64,000 nucleotides of DNA, taken from NCBI GenBank assembly GCA_038230515.1, contig JBBRND010000025.1:1-64000 (forward strand), given 5' to 3'. Position numbers and translations under genes: made by a program. Positions 8,043-16,568 of the stretch are shown in pieces; position 1 is the stretch's first letter, and each line of letters begins with the position of its first letter. The notes beneath the pieces were generated by a model that was not told the DNA's origin, ran no database searches, and worked only from the letters and a program-made list of their open reading frames with translations. Source of the DNA: JAPLDB01 sp038230515 (GTDB lineage Bacteria; Bacteroidota; Bacteroidia; AKYH767-A; 2013-40CM-41-45).

Positions 8043-10094
8043 ATGAAAAAAGTTTTACTCATTGTTTTTATTTTTTGTGGGGGGAATTCTTTTGCGCAGG
8101 CGGGAGAGTGGACTTGGATTAGCGGTGATAGTACCGCTAACTCTACAGGTGTATATGGCTTGCAAGGAGTACCTTCTTTAAGTAATCACCCTTCAGGCGA
8201 ATATGAACCAGTTGAATGGAAGGACAAGAGTGGAAATTTTTGGATTTATGGTGGATTTACTTCACGTAGTGATCTCTGGAAATATAATTCTGTTACAAAT
8301 GAGTGGACATGGGTGAAAGGAAACGGGCTTATATCCCAGCAACCGGTTTATGGAATAAAACGAATATCGAATATAGCCAATACACCTGGCTACCGAAATT
8401 GGGCAGCAGTAACTTGGGTTGATACCATCGGTAATTTGTGGTTATTTGGAGGTAGTAATAACAAAAATGACCTATGGAAATATGATATTGGTATTAATGA
8501 ATGGACATGGATGAGCGGTGATACTGTGTTGAATACAATAGGAATTCATGGAATTCAAGGCGTGCCGAGTGCATCTAATGTTCCTGGGTCAAGAAGAGAA
8601 ACATGCTCTGCTTGGACCGATTCACTCAATAATTTATGGCTCTTTGGAGGAGGAGGATATGATGATGCTGGAGCAAATGGTAATTTGAATGACCTGATGA
8701 AATACGACATCAGTACAAATGAATGGACATGGATGAGCGGTTCTTCTTTTGTAAATGCGTTAACCAACTATGGTACTCTTGGTGTTTCCAATTCCACAAA
8801 TGTTCCAGGAGCAAGATGGTCATATACAAAATGGAAAGATGCTCAAAATAATTTTTGGTTAATGGGAGGTTACGACAACGGGGGTTATTTAAGCGATGTC
8901 TGGAAATATGATCAGATTATAAATGAATGGACATGGATGGCAGGACCCAGTGGCTGGGGTGGTTTGGGGCTCTATCAAACTACATGTGTGTTCGATACAA
9001 ATAATATTCCTCAATCACGAATGGAACAGCGTTCCTCAGTGACTGATAATTGCGGCAGGTTCTGGATGTTTGGTGGAGTAACATCTTTGCTTATGCAAAC
9101 TTATTTAAACGATCTCTGGGTTTTTGATCCCCAGCAATTACAATGGAATTGGCTAAGCGGAACGAATATTTTTAATCAAAGTGGAAACTACGGATTGCTG
9201 AGTGTTTCTTCACCTTTGAATATTCCCTCATCAAGATACGGTGCCGTAGCATGGTGGGGTAGCGATAATAAATTTTATTTATTTGGAGGATACCGCAGTA
9301 TTACCAATTCGTTCCTTTGCGACTTATGGACATTTACTCCTGATACGAATTGTGTACAAACATGTATGGCGTTTGCGAATGCTGACTTCACTGCTTCTAA
9401 TACTCTCTGCCCCGGCACCTGCACCGATTTTTTAAATCTTTCTTTCAATGCAACTTCTTATCAATGGTCTTTCCCTGGTGCTTCACCCGATACAAGCACA
9501 GCCACCAACCCAGCAAACATTTGCTATGCAAACTCCGGCAGCTACGATGTGCAGCTTGTTGCAACAAATGCAAACGGCAGCGATACACTTTTACTTAGTA
9601 ACTACATTACCGTTTATCCAACGCCACCACCGCAGGCAATCGCACAAAGCGGAGATACACTCTTTGCAAATGCAGGAGCAAACTCTTATCAATGGTATTT
9701 CAACACAACTATTATCAGCGGAGCAACAGATTATTTTTACGTAGCACCGCAAAGCGGAGATTACAATGTAGTGTGTACAGATGCAAATGGCTGCGAGGTG
9801 GAAGCGGCTGTGTTCAATGTGATAGCGGCTGTTCTCCCCTCTCCCTTGGGAGAGGGGTCGGGGGAGAGGTTACATCCGAATCCTGTCGTTGATAAATTAG
9901 AAATCACAGGTTTGTTTCTCAAAGACAAAAAAGGAATAGATATTTCGATTTACAATATAGTTGGTGAAAAAGTTTTCTCGGCTGTTGACTGCAGACTGCC
10001 GACTGTTGACTGTGGACTTTTCCCCTCAGGCATGTACTACCTCGAAGTAACCAGCAGTGAAAAAGTTTTCAGAAGTAAATTCATCAAGCAGTAA
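8043..10094 (+). CDS. T9SS-secreted kelch-repeat protein
   Basis: 683 aa. A signal peptide (1-19, ending SFAQ) is followed by about six kelch/galactose-oxidase-type blades (20-440, recurring 'NEWTWM.G', 'N.PG.R' and 'LWLFGG'). A CPGTC PKD/Ig-like module (~455-600) and a T9SS type A sorting domain follow. Paralogue of the gene at 39447. A palindromic GC-rich element (9833-9869) encodes a PSPLGEGSGER-like linker between the PKD-like module and the sorting domain, and a GACTGNN heptamer tract (9987-10021) sits in loop B. Array A lies 91 bp upstream. Ligand unknown. Confidence 0.85.
   Translation: MKKVLLIVFIFCGGNSFAQAGEWTWISGDSTANSTGVYGLQGVPSLSNHPSGEYEPVEWKDKSGNFWIYGGFTSRSDLWKYNSVTNEWTWVKGNGLISQQPVYGIKRISNIANTPGYRNWAAVTWVDTIGNLWLFGGSNNKNDLWKYDIGINEWTWMSGDTVLNTIGIHGIQGVPSASNVPGSRRETCSAWTDSLNNLWLFGGGGYDDAGANGNLNDLMKYDISTNEWTWMSGSSFVNALTNYGTLGVSNSTNVPGARWSYTKWKDAQNNFWLMGGYDNGGYLSDVWKYDQIINEWTWMAGPSGWGGLGLYQTTCVFDTNNIPQSRMEQRSSVTDNCGRFWMFGGVTSLLMQTYLNDLWVFDPQQLQWNWLSGTNIFNQSGNYGLLSVSSPLNIPSSRYGAVAWWGSDNKFYLFGGYRSITNSFLCDLWTFTPDTNCVQTCMAFANADFTASNTLCPGTCTDFLNLSFNATSYQWSFPGASPDTSTATNPANICYANSGSYDVQLVATNANGSDTLLLSNYITVYPTPPPQAIAQSGDTLFANAGANSYQWYFNTTIISGATDYFYVAPQSGDYNVVCTDANGCEVEAAVFNVIAAVLPSPLGEGSGERLHPNPVVDKLEITGLFLKDKKGIDISIYNIVGEKVFSAVDCRLPTVDCGLFPSGMYYLEVTSSEKVFRSKFIKQ
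9833..9869. repeat. palindromic GC-rich repetitive element inside CDS
   Basis: A perfect 10-bp inverted repeat (CCCCTCTCCC at 9836-9845, GGGAGAGGGG at 9848-9857) is followed by GGGGGAGAGG. The element is in frame and encodes the linker before the sorting domain. Its composition contrasts sharply with the AT-rich gene. Such elements are familiar to me as dispersed repeats in Bacteroidota genomes. Confidence 0.7.
9987..10021. repeat. 7-bp-period tract in sorting domain (loop B)
   Basis: Five heptamers of form GACTGNN (the last GACTTTT), exact period, in frame, between the 'VGEKVF' strand and 'FPSGMYYLEV'. Confidence 0.75.
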
Positions 10095-10297
10095 TATTTC
10101 CCCGGCTTTTCTCACCGACTTGTATGAAAATGTTTCGGCAGTTTTATTTTCAAATCAACTGTTCCATCGGCTTAACAATCTTTAACTGCTCTATTCATTC
10201 CTGATTCATTTTATTTTCAATACAATTGCACTCGATTTCAGAACGCAATTTAAACTCCGTTTGGCTCTTTTTTGAGCAAACCTTTCATTGCAAATGA

Positions 10298-10339
10298 AGT
10301 CTCCGAATAACTAATAACGGTTCACGTATAACTATTCAA
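10298..10339. repeat. 7-bp-period tract just upstream of moxR
   Basis: Six heptamers, most ending AAC or CAC (form NNATAAC), stopping 3 bp before the moxR ATG. The rest of the 248-bp gap (10095-10297) holds an imperfect GTTTGGCTC/GAGCAAAC hairpin near 10259-10281 and no clear promoter. Confidence 0.55.
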
Positions 10340-10342
10340 AAA

Positions 10343-11326
10343 ATGGACATTAAAGAAATTAACGAAAAAGTTCAGCGCGAAAGCGCCTTTGTAGATCTGC
10401 TCACAATGGAACTTGGCAAAGTAATCGTTGGGCAGAAGTACATGACGGAGCGGCTGCTCATCGGCATGTTAAGCAACGGACACATTCTGCTTGAAGGTGT
10501 GCCCGGTCTGGCAAAAACACTTGCCATCAAATCGCTTGCATCAGCCATTCATGCAAAGTTCAACCGCATTCAGTTCACACCCGATCTGCTGCCTGCCGAT
10601 TTAATCGGAACAATGATCTACAATCAGAAGCGCGAGGAATTCACCGTCCGCAAAGGACCTATCTTCTCAAACTTTATTCTTGCAGACGAAATAAACCGCG
10701 CCCCTGCAAAAGTGCAGAGTGCTTTGCTTGAAGCTATGCAGGAACGGCAGATCACTATCGGTGAAAATACTTTTTACCTCGAAGATCCGTTTCTTGTTCT
10801 GGCTACTCAAAATCCGATAGAGCAGGAGGGAACCTATCCGCTGCCCGAAGCGCAGGTAGATCGTTTCATGCTAAAGATTGTAATCGGCTATCCGAGCAAA
10901 GAAGAAGAGAAGATGATCGTCCGCCAAAACATTACAGGAGAATTTCCAAAAGCAAACCCTGTTATTAAAACGGAAGAGATTATCAGAGCGCGAAATGTAG
11001 TTCGCGAAGTGTACATGGATGAAAAGATAGAGCGTTACATTGTTGACATTGTTTTTGCAACACGCAACCCTGCTGATTACAAACTCGGTCGCTTAACACA
11101 ACTCATTTCTTATGGTGGTTCTCCACGTGCAAGCATCAATCTTGCGCTCGCCTCCAAAGCGTATGCATTCGTTAAGCGTAGAGGATATGTAATTCCTGAA
11201 GACGTTCGCGCAGTATGTGCCGATGTTCTTCGTCATCGTATAGGGCTTACTTACGAAGCCGAAGCAGAAAACGTAAGTGCAGAGAATATTATCAGTGAGA
11301 TTTTGAATGCAGTTGAAGTTCCGTAG
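10343..11326 (+). CDS. moxR: MoxR-family AAA+ ATPase
   Basis: 327 aa, cytosolic. Walker A is GVPGLAKT at residues 52-59 and Walker B is ILADEINR at about 112-119, with an ATQNP sensor-1 region and the usual C-terminal AAA lid. MoxR ATPases act as chaperone-like partners of VWA/DUF58 proteins. Here the gene is first in the bat (aerotolerance) cluster, as in other Bacteroidota. The start at 10343 gives full family length. It is separated from the next bat gene only by the four-helix-bundle cassette at 11410. Confidence 0.95.
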   Translation: MDIKEINEKVQRESAFVDLLTMELGKVIVGQKYMTERLLIGMLSNGHILLEGVPGLAKTLAIKSLASAIHAKFNRIQFTPDLLPADLIGTMIYNQKREEFTVRKGPIFSNFILADEINRAPAKVQSALLEAMQERQITIGENTFYLEDPFLVLATQNPIEQEGTYPLPEAQVDRFMLKIVIGYPSKEEEKMIVRQNITGEFPKANPVIKTEEIIRARNVVREVYMDEKIERYIVDIVFATRNPADYKLGRLTQLISYGGSPRASINLALASKAYAFVKRRGYVIPEDVRAVCADVLRHRIGLTYEAEAENVSAENIISEILNAVEVP

Positions 11327-11329
11327 TAG

Positions 11330-11400
11330 AAGAAGGGACGAGAGAAAGGGACGAAAGACGAGGGAAAGGGACGAAGGCGGGTGAAAAGAGAAAGGAAAAC
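11330..11400. repeat. purine-rich repeat, left flank of the four-helix-bundle gene
   Basis: Directly after the moxR stop comes a run of GGGACGA/GAAAGGG words with internal spacings of 7, 13 and 20 bp. It is an imperfect inverted copy of the pyrimidine-rich tract at 11791-11840 on the other side of the inserted gene. Confidence 0.6.
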
Positions 11401-11409
11401 TTAAACACT

Positions 11410-11778
11410 ATGACAGATAGTTTAGACAATCTTCGGTTTTACCAAATGTCACTTGAGTTGTTTGATAAGTGTTGGAAGGATACAGAAATATTGATGAGTG
11501 ATTTCAGAGGAAAAGAATTAGCCAAGCAGTTGATTCGATCTGCCGATTCAATTTCTGCAAATATTGAAGAAGGATATGGAAGAGGTTTTGGAAAAGAGTA
11601 TCCGCAGTTTTTAAGAATCTCAAGAGGATCAGCAAGAGAAAGTAAAGGAAGATACATCAGAACAAAATTTCTATTGTCCAATGAAATTATTCAAGACCGC
11701 ATAAATACATTGAATGAAATAATTGCAATGTTGACTAAAACAATTCAAACGCTTGAAGAAAAAAACAGAAAAAAATAA
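11410..11778 (+). CDS. four-helix-bundle (S23/IVP-type) protein
   Basis: 122 aa, all helical, with the family hallmark RSADSISANIEEGYGR at about residues 44-59. This matches the S23/23S rRNA-intervening-sequence protein family (also related to DGR Avd proteins). Members are small and cytosolic, form multimers, and are suspected to bind nucleic acid. It interrupts the bat operon between moxR and the DUF58 gene and is flanked by imperfect inverted purine/pyrimidine-rich repeats, which suggests insertion as a cassette. No 23S rRNA and no reverse transcriptase are nearby. Its role here is unknown. Confidence 0.9.
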   Translation: MTDSLDNLRFYQMSLELFDKCWKDTEILMSDFRGKELAKQLIRSADSISANIEEGYGRGFGKEYPQFLRISRGSARESKGRYIRTKFLLSNEIIQDRINTLNEIIAMLTKTIQTLEEKNRKK

Positions 11779-11790
11779 TACACATGAACC

Positions 11791-11840
11791 TTTCACTTTT
11801 TCCTTCCCTCGTCTCTTGTCCTTCGCCTCTCGTCTCTTTT
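11791..11840. repeat. 7-bp-period pyrimidine tract, right flank of the four-helix-bundle gene
   Basis: Heptamers of form CTCTCGT/CTCTTGT/CCTTCGC (clear from 11806 to 11840). The reverse complement resembles the left flank at 11330-11400, sharing GACGAGA and GACGAGGGAA words. Confidence 0.65.
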
Positions 11841-11849
11841 TAGATTTAC

Positions 11850-12722
11850 ATGGAAACAACTGAACTTCTAAAGAAGGTACGTAAGATCGAAATTAAAACA
11901 CGCGGGTTATCAAGCCAGGTATTTTCTGGTGAATACCACAGCGCGTTTAAAGGGCGGGGTATGGCTTTCAGTGAAGTGCGCGAGTACATTCCAGGCGATG
12001 ACATCCGTTCTATTGACTGGAATGTGACAGCGCGCTTCAATCACCCTTACGTAAAAGTATTTGAAGAAGAGCGCGAACTCACCGTAATACTTCTTGTTGA
12101 TGTAAGTGCTTCCGGAGAGTTTGGCACGCGTAGGCAATTCAAAAAAGATTTGATCACAGAATTGTGCGCTGTGCTTTCTTTCTCTGCCATTCAGAACAAT
12201 GATAAGATCGGAATTATTTTCTTCAGCGATAAGATTGAGAAATTTATCCCACCCAAAAAAGGAAAGTCGCACATCCTTCGCATCATCCGTGAGTTGATTG
12301 AATTCAAGCCAGAAAATAAAAAGACAAGCATTAACGAAGCGCTGCGTTACGTTTCTAACGTGATTAAGAAGAAAAGCATTGTATTTATCATCTCCGATTT
12401 TCTCGATAATGATTTTGATGATGCACTCAAGCTCACTAATAAAAAGCATGATCTCGTTGCATTTAAAATTTACGATGAGCGCGAAACTGAACTTCCTGCT
12501 GTTGGTTTAATTCGGTTGCAGAATTCTGAAACAGGAGAAGTGATTGAGGTTGACAGCAGCGATGAAGCCGTTAGGAAAGGGTTTAAGCAATGGACAGTTC
12601 AGAGGGAAAAAAAGTTGAGCGATTCATTTGCAAAAAGCGGAGTAGATTGGATAAAGCTGCGCACCGATCAGAATTATGTGCAGCCGTTGATGAAGTTGTT
12701 TAAGAAACGTGGAAGAAAATAG
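11850..12722 (+). CDS. DUF58 domain protein of the bat operon
   Basis: 290 aa, cytosolic. It has the DUF58 signature (FKGRGMAF.E.REY.PGDD.R.IDWN at about 30-56) followed by a VWA-like fold with DVSAS at about residue 88. DUF58 proteins work with MoxR ATPases and the VWA membrane proteins encoded downstream. The gap to the next gene is 9 bp and an AGGAG overlaps this gene's stop, so translation is probably linked. A second, divergent DUF58 protein lies at 27708. Confidence 0.92.
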   Translation: METTELLKKVRKIEIKTRGLSSQVFSGEYHSAFKGRGMAFSEVREYIPGDDIRSIDWNVTARFNHPYVKVFEEERELTVILLVDVSASGEFGTRRQFKKDLITELCAVLSFSAIQNNDKIGIIFFSDKIEKFIPPKKGKSHILRIIRELIEFKPENKKTSINEALRYVSNVIKKKSIVFIISDFLDNDFDDALKLTNKKHDLVAFKIYDERETELPAVGLIRLQNSETGEVIEVDSSDEAVRKGFKQWTVQREKKLSDSFAKSGVDWIKLRTDQNYVQPLMKLFKKRGRK

Positions 12723-12731
12723 GAGCGGTTT

Positions 12732-13739
12732 ATGAAATTGAATTGGAGAAAAATCTTCGTTGGAATTCTTTCATTGTGCATTGTGCATTGCGCATCGTGC
12801 ATTTCCGTTTTTGCCCAGCCCACACAAACTCACGCAACCGCTTCTCTTGACACAACAAAAATCAGGATTGGAGAGCAGACGCACTTGAATCTTACAGCAA
12901 CAATTCCCGCTGATGCAAAACTTACTTTTCCTGCTATTGCTGATAGCATTCACAAACTTGAAGTGGTGCAGCGTTCTTCCATTGATACTTCAAAATCAGC
13001 AGACGGAAAATATTTCACCTACCATCAGTCACTCACTGTTACAGGTTTTGATTCAGGATTTTATGTAGTTGAGCCATTCACTTTCTTTTTCAAGAAAGCA
13101 AACGCATCTGATTCAGACAGTATCGCAACCGAAGCATTGTTGCTTCAAGTACAAACTGTGCCTGTAGATACCACAAAAGATATTAAAGACATAAAACCAC
13201 CGCTTGATGTGCCGTTCACATTTCGTGAGGCATTGCCTTACATCATTGGCGGACTTGTTGCAATCGCCCTTGTGTGGCTCATTGTTTATTATTTGAAAAA
13301 ACAAAAACGCAAACCACACGAAGTGGTAAAGAAAGTTCCGCTTCGTCCTGCGCATGAAATTGCCCTCGATGAATTGAAGAAGGTGGAAGAACAAAAGTTA
13401 TGGCAGCAAGGTTTTTACAAGCAATATCAGAGTGCAGTTGCAGATACAATCCGTGCTTACATTGAAAATCGTTTTTCTATCCAGTCGCTGGAGATGCCTT
13501 CTGATGATACATTGAGTCACTTCAAAGGATCGCTCGTCAATGAGGAAGCATTTCAAAAACTGAAATATGTTTTGCTCTCAGCAGACATGGTGAAGTTTGC
13601 AAAAGCAATCCCTGTCGGTTCAGAGAATGAAACTTCTATTCAGAATGCACGGGATTTTGTAATGCTTACAAAACAGGTAGCGAAAGGAGACTTTGAACCC
13701 GCTTCAGGAACTGAAGAAAAAAAGGAGGTGCCATCATGA
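12732..13739 (+). CDS. Bat-operon membrane protein (BatD-like beta domain, C-terminal cytosolic helical domain)
   Basis: 335 aa. A signal peptide (1-28, ending VFAQ) is followed by a periplasmic beta-sandwich domain (30-160) resembling the N-terminus of BatD. One transmembrane helix lies at about 169-188, then a charged helical cytosolic domain. This protein commonly sits between DUF58 and BatA in Bacteroidota clusters. AGGAG at 12721-12725 is an unusually clear ribosome-binding site for this phylum. The signal-peptide core is encoded by a heptamer tract (12770-12804). The stop overlaps the batA start (ATGA). Confidence 0.8.
   Translation: MKLNWRKIFVGILSLCIVHCASCISVFAQPTQTHATASLDTTKIRIGEQTHLNLTATIPADAKLTFPAIADSIHKLEVVQRSSIDTSKSADGKYFTYHQSLTVTGFDSGFYVVEPFTFFFKKANASDSDSIATEALLLQVQTVPVDTTKDIKDIKPPLDVPFTFREALPYIIGGLVAIALVWLIVYYLKKQKRKPHEVVKKVPLRPAHEIALDELKKVEEQKLWQQGFYKQYQSAVADTIRAYIENRFSIQSLEMPSDDTLSHFKGSLVNEEAFQKLKYVLLSADMVKFAKAIPVGSENETSIQNARDFVMLTKQVAKGDFEPASGTEEKKEVPS
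12770..12804. repeat. 7-bp-period tract encoding the signal-peptide core
   Basis: Five heptamers of form TGCATTG, nearly perfect, in frame. They encode about residues 14-25 (hydrophobic and Cys-rich) of the bat-operon membrane protein. Confidence 0.75.
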
Positions 13740-14734
13740 TTCCTGAAATCACGTTCGCGCAAAAATATTTCTTCGGGTTGTTTATACTGATACCGGTTAT
13801 GATTGCCGTTTATATTTTTCTGAACCGAAGGAGGCAAACGAACATTGGCTTTTCATCATTCGAAAATTTTATCGGATACAAACCAACGTTTCGTCAGCGC
13901 TTAAAGCATCTGCCGTTTGTATTGTGGATACTTGCATGTAGCGCCATCATTGTTGCATTGGCACGACCGCAATCAAGCTCTGGCGGGCAAAATGTAACTA
14001 CCGAAGGAATTGATATTGTAATGGGAATTGATCTTTCGCAATCCATGCTTGCGGAAGACCTGAAACCAAATCGCGTTGAAGCAGCAAAAAAAGTTGCTCA
14101 GGATTTTATTGACGGCCGACCAACTGACCGCATCGGGCTGGTTGTTTTTGCGGGAGAGAGTTTTACGCAATGTCCGATTACATCTGATCATTCTGTTTTG
14201 AAAAATTTAATCTCCGGATTACAGAGCGGAATGTTGGCAGACGGCACTGCCATTGGCGAAGGTCTGGCTACGGCTGTAAACCGTATAAAGTCAAGCAAAG
14301 CGAAAAGTAAAGTAATTATTTTGCTCACTGACGGGGTTAATAATGTAGGAAATATTTCTCCGCAAACAGCGGGTGATATTGCAAAAGCATTTAATATTCG
14401 GGTTTATACAATTGGGGTGGGTACGCAGGATGCGATGGCGCCTTATCCTGTTCGTACACCGTTCGGAGTGCAAACACAAATGATAAAGGTAGATGTGGAT
14501 GAGCCAACATTGAAAGGCATTGCTGCCGAAACAGGAGGAAAATATTTTCGCGCTACTCGTACTTCTGAATTGAAAGATATTTACACGGAGATTGATAAAT
14601 TAGAAAAGACAAAAATTGATGTGACGGAATTTAGAAATAAGACAGAGGAATTTTATCCACTTATCATCATTGCATTGATTTGTCTTGCCGTTGAACGGCT
14701 GTTGCGTTACACGATATTGAAAACATTGCCATGA
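13736..14734 (+). CDS. batA: BatA, VWA-domain inner-membrane protein
   Basis: 332 aa. Transmembrane helices lie at about 12-29, 60-76 and 309-325. The VWA domain (90-300) has an intact MIDAS motif DLSQS (D99, S101, S103) and a conserved LTDG near 196-199. BatA is part of the Bat complex linked to oxygen tolerance in Bacteroides, and the VWA domain probably mediates metal-dependent protein contacts in the periplasm. The start overlaps the previous stop and its own stop overlaps the batB start (both ATGA), so the operon is translationally coupled. Confidence 0.93.
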   Translation: MIPEITFAQKYFFGLFILIPVMIAVYIFLNRRRQTNIGFSSFENFIGYKPTFRQRLKHLPFVLWILACSAIIVALARPQSSSGGQNVTTEGIDIVMGIDLSQSMLAEDLKPNRVEAAKKVAQDFIDGRPTDRIGLVVFAGESFTQCPITSDHSVLKNLISGLQSGMLADGTAIGEGLATAVNRIKSSKAKSKVIILLTDGVNNVGNISPQTAGDIAKAFNIRVYTIGVGTQDAMAPYPVRTPFGVQTQMIKVDVDEPTLKGIAAETGGKYFRATRTSELKDIYTEIDKLEKTKIDVTEFRNKTEEFYPLIIIALICLAVERLLRYTILKTLP

Positions 14735-15774
14735 GTATATTTCGTTTTGCACATCCTCAATATTTATATGCGCTGGCATTCGTTCCGCTTATCATCATTT
14801 TATTTATTGTCATGAGAGTGATTAAGCGAAAAGCATGGTCTCGCATTGGTGATTCTACATTGCTTTCCCAACTTGCTCCAAGTGTTTCAAGAGGAAAGCC
14901 CGCGATCAAGATGATTTTTTATTCTCTTGCTTTCTCTCTCCTTGTTATCGGACTTGCGAATCCACAGATCGGAACAAAACTTGAGGAAGTGAAACGCGAA
15001 GGAGTGGATGTAATCATTGCGCTTGATGTTTCCAACTCAATGAAAGCGCAGGATATTAAACCCGATCGCTTGGAACGGGCCAAGCAGGCCATCTCCCGCT
15101 TTATTGATAAATTGGAGAACGACCGCATTGGTATTATTGTATTTGCAGGACAAGCATACGTTCAACTTCCGATCACGACTGATTTTAATGCTGCAAAACT
15201 TTTCCTTACAACTATTGAACCCGATATTGTCCCCACACAGGGAACTGCCATTGGCGCTGCCATTGATCTTTCGCTGCAGTCATTTGTGGGACAGGATAAC
15301 AAACATAAAGCACTGGTGATTATTACTGACGGAGAAAATCACGAAGACGATGCAGTGGAAGCAGCGAAGAAAGCAAATGAAGAAGGCGTTGTTATCCACA
15401 CCATCGGAATGGGGTCACCCGATGGCGCACCCATTCCTGTCTTTCATAACGGTGTGCAGGTTGACTTTATGAAAGACCAGGACGGCAATACAGTTATTAC
15501 AAAACTCGACCAGGCAGGGCTTGAAAAGATTGCTGTTGAAGGGAAAGGAATTTTTGTACGGGCATCAAACAGCGATGACGGACTTGAAACGATTATGAAA
15601 GAAATCGGAAAGATGAATAAGAAATCTTTCGGCACAAAACAGTTTAGTAATTATGAAGACAGGTTTCAGTATTTCATCGGTGCGGGATTACTTTTGCTGA
15701 TCATTGAATTTATTATCAGCAATAGAAAAAGCAAGTGGATGGAGAAACTGAATTTAATTATGTCAGGAAAATGA
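14731..15774 (+). CDS. batB: BatB, VWA-domain inner-membrane protein
   Basis: 347 aa. Transmembrane helices lie at about 10-29 and 60-77, with a C-terminal one near 313-331. The VWA domain has MIDAS DVSNS (D99, S101, S103) and TDGEN. It is homologous to the preceding BatA with the same architecture, expected from an ancient duplication. It is predicted to act with BatA in the membrane complex. Its stop overlaps the start of batC by 4 bp. Confidence 0.93.
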   Translation: MSIFRFAHPQYLYALAFVPLIIILFIVMRVIKRKAWSRIGDSTLLSQLAPSVSRGKPAIKMIFYSLAFSLLVIGLANPQIGTKLEEVKREGVDVIIALDVSNSMKAQDIKPDRLERAKQAISRFIDKLENDRIGIIVFAGQAYVQLPITTDFNAAKLFLTTIEPDIVPTQGTAIGAAIDLSLQSFVGQDNKHKALVIITDGENHEDDAVEAAKKANEEGVVIHTIGMGSPDGAPIPVFHNGVQVDFMKDQDGNTVITKLDQAGLEKIAVEGKGIFVRASNSDDGLETIMKEIGKMNKKSFGTKQFSNYEDRFQYFIGAGLLLLIIEFIISNRKSKWMEKLNLIMSGK

Positions 15775-16490
15775 GAGCTTCAATGGGCAATTTGAAAAAA
15801 CTTCTTCTAATATTTTTGTGTGTCATAAGCACCTATTCGCTTGCAATTGCACAAACGGAAAGAAAATTGGTGCGTGATGGAAATGAGATGTACAAAAATA
15901 AAAAGTACAGCGATGCAGAAGTGAATTACAAAAAATCGTTGGGAGTTAATAAGGATTCCAAGCCCGCGCAATTCAATCTTGGTGATGCATATTATAAGCA
16001 GGGAAAATATGACGATGCTATAAAGCAATTTGACAATCTTTCTTCTGATAAAAATCTGGATAAGCAAGAGCAGGGCCGGGCGTTTCATAATTTGGGCAAC
16101 TCCTATCTTCAAGCAAAGAAATATCCGGAGAGTATTGGTGCTTACAAAAATGCAATGAAGTTGAATCCGAAAGACAACGATACGCGTTACAACCTTGCTT
16201 ACGCGCAAAGCATGTTGCAGCAACAGCAGCAACAAAAAAAGAATGATCAGAATAAAGATCAAAAAGATAAAGACAAGAAGGACGATAAGAAACAGGATCA
16301 GAAGCAGGACAAGCAGCAGAAAAAGGATGAACAAAAGAAAGACGAGGAGAAGCAGGCACAAAAGCGCGATAAAATTTCAAAAGAAGATGCAGAGAAAATT
16401 TTGCAGGCGTTGAACAATGATGAAAAAAATACGCAGAAGAAAATGATGAAGAAGGAAGGATCAAAAGTTTCGATTGAGAAGAACTGGTAA
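15771..16490 (+). CDS. batC: BatC, TPR protein with K/Q/D-rich tail
   Basis: 239 aa. A signal peptide (about 1-27, ending AIAQ) is followed by three TPR units (about 30-145), then a low-complexity tail of Gln, Lys and Asp (about 148-205) and a short conserved end. I chose the ATG at 15771 (ATGA overlap with batB); 15783 is also possible. The periplasmic TPR domain probably scaffolds the Bat proteins. The repetitive tail is typical of BatC but variable in length, and it is encoded by A-rich DNA prone to slippage. Confidence 0.88.
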   Translation: MRASMGNLKKLLLIFLCVISTYSLAIAQTERKLVRDGNEMYKNKKYSDAEVNYKKSLGVNKDSKPAQFNLGDAYYKQGKYDDAIKQFDNLSSDKNLDKQEQGRAFHNLGNSYLQAKKYPESIGAYKNAMKLNPKDNDTRYNLAYAQSMLQQQQQQKKNDQNKDQKDKDKKDDKKQDQKQDKQQKKDEQKKDEEKQAQKRDKISKEDAEKILQALNNDEKNTQKKMMKKEGSKVSIEKNW

Positions 16491-16549
16491 GTGCGAATTG
16501 ATGTTGGCGATTTCTGAATTATGAATAATCAATAGCCCATAACAAGAAG

Positions 16550-16557
16550 TAACTTTG
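16550..16557 (+). promoter_or_regulatory. candidate internal promoter (-7) before batD
   Basis: TAACTTTG fits TAnnTTTG and lies 11 bp before the batD ATG in a 78-bp gap, the largest inside the batA-batE segment. It could separate batDE from batABC. Confidence 0.4.
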
Positions 16558-16568
16558 TTTTTAATACA

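Noticed and set aside
11410..11778. Diversity-generating retroelement (Avd-like accessory protein)
   Set aside because: The four-helix-bundle family fits, but no reverse transcriptase, template repeat or variable repeat pair is nearby.
15807..16464. Long reverse-strand frames opposite batC
   Set aside because: They are shadows of the K/Q/D-rich low-complexity tail of batC.
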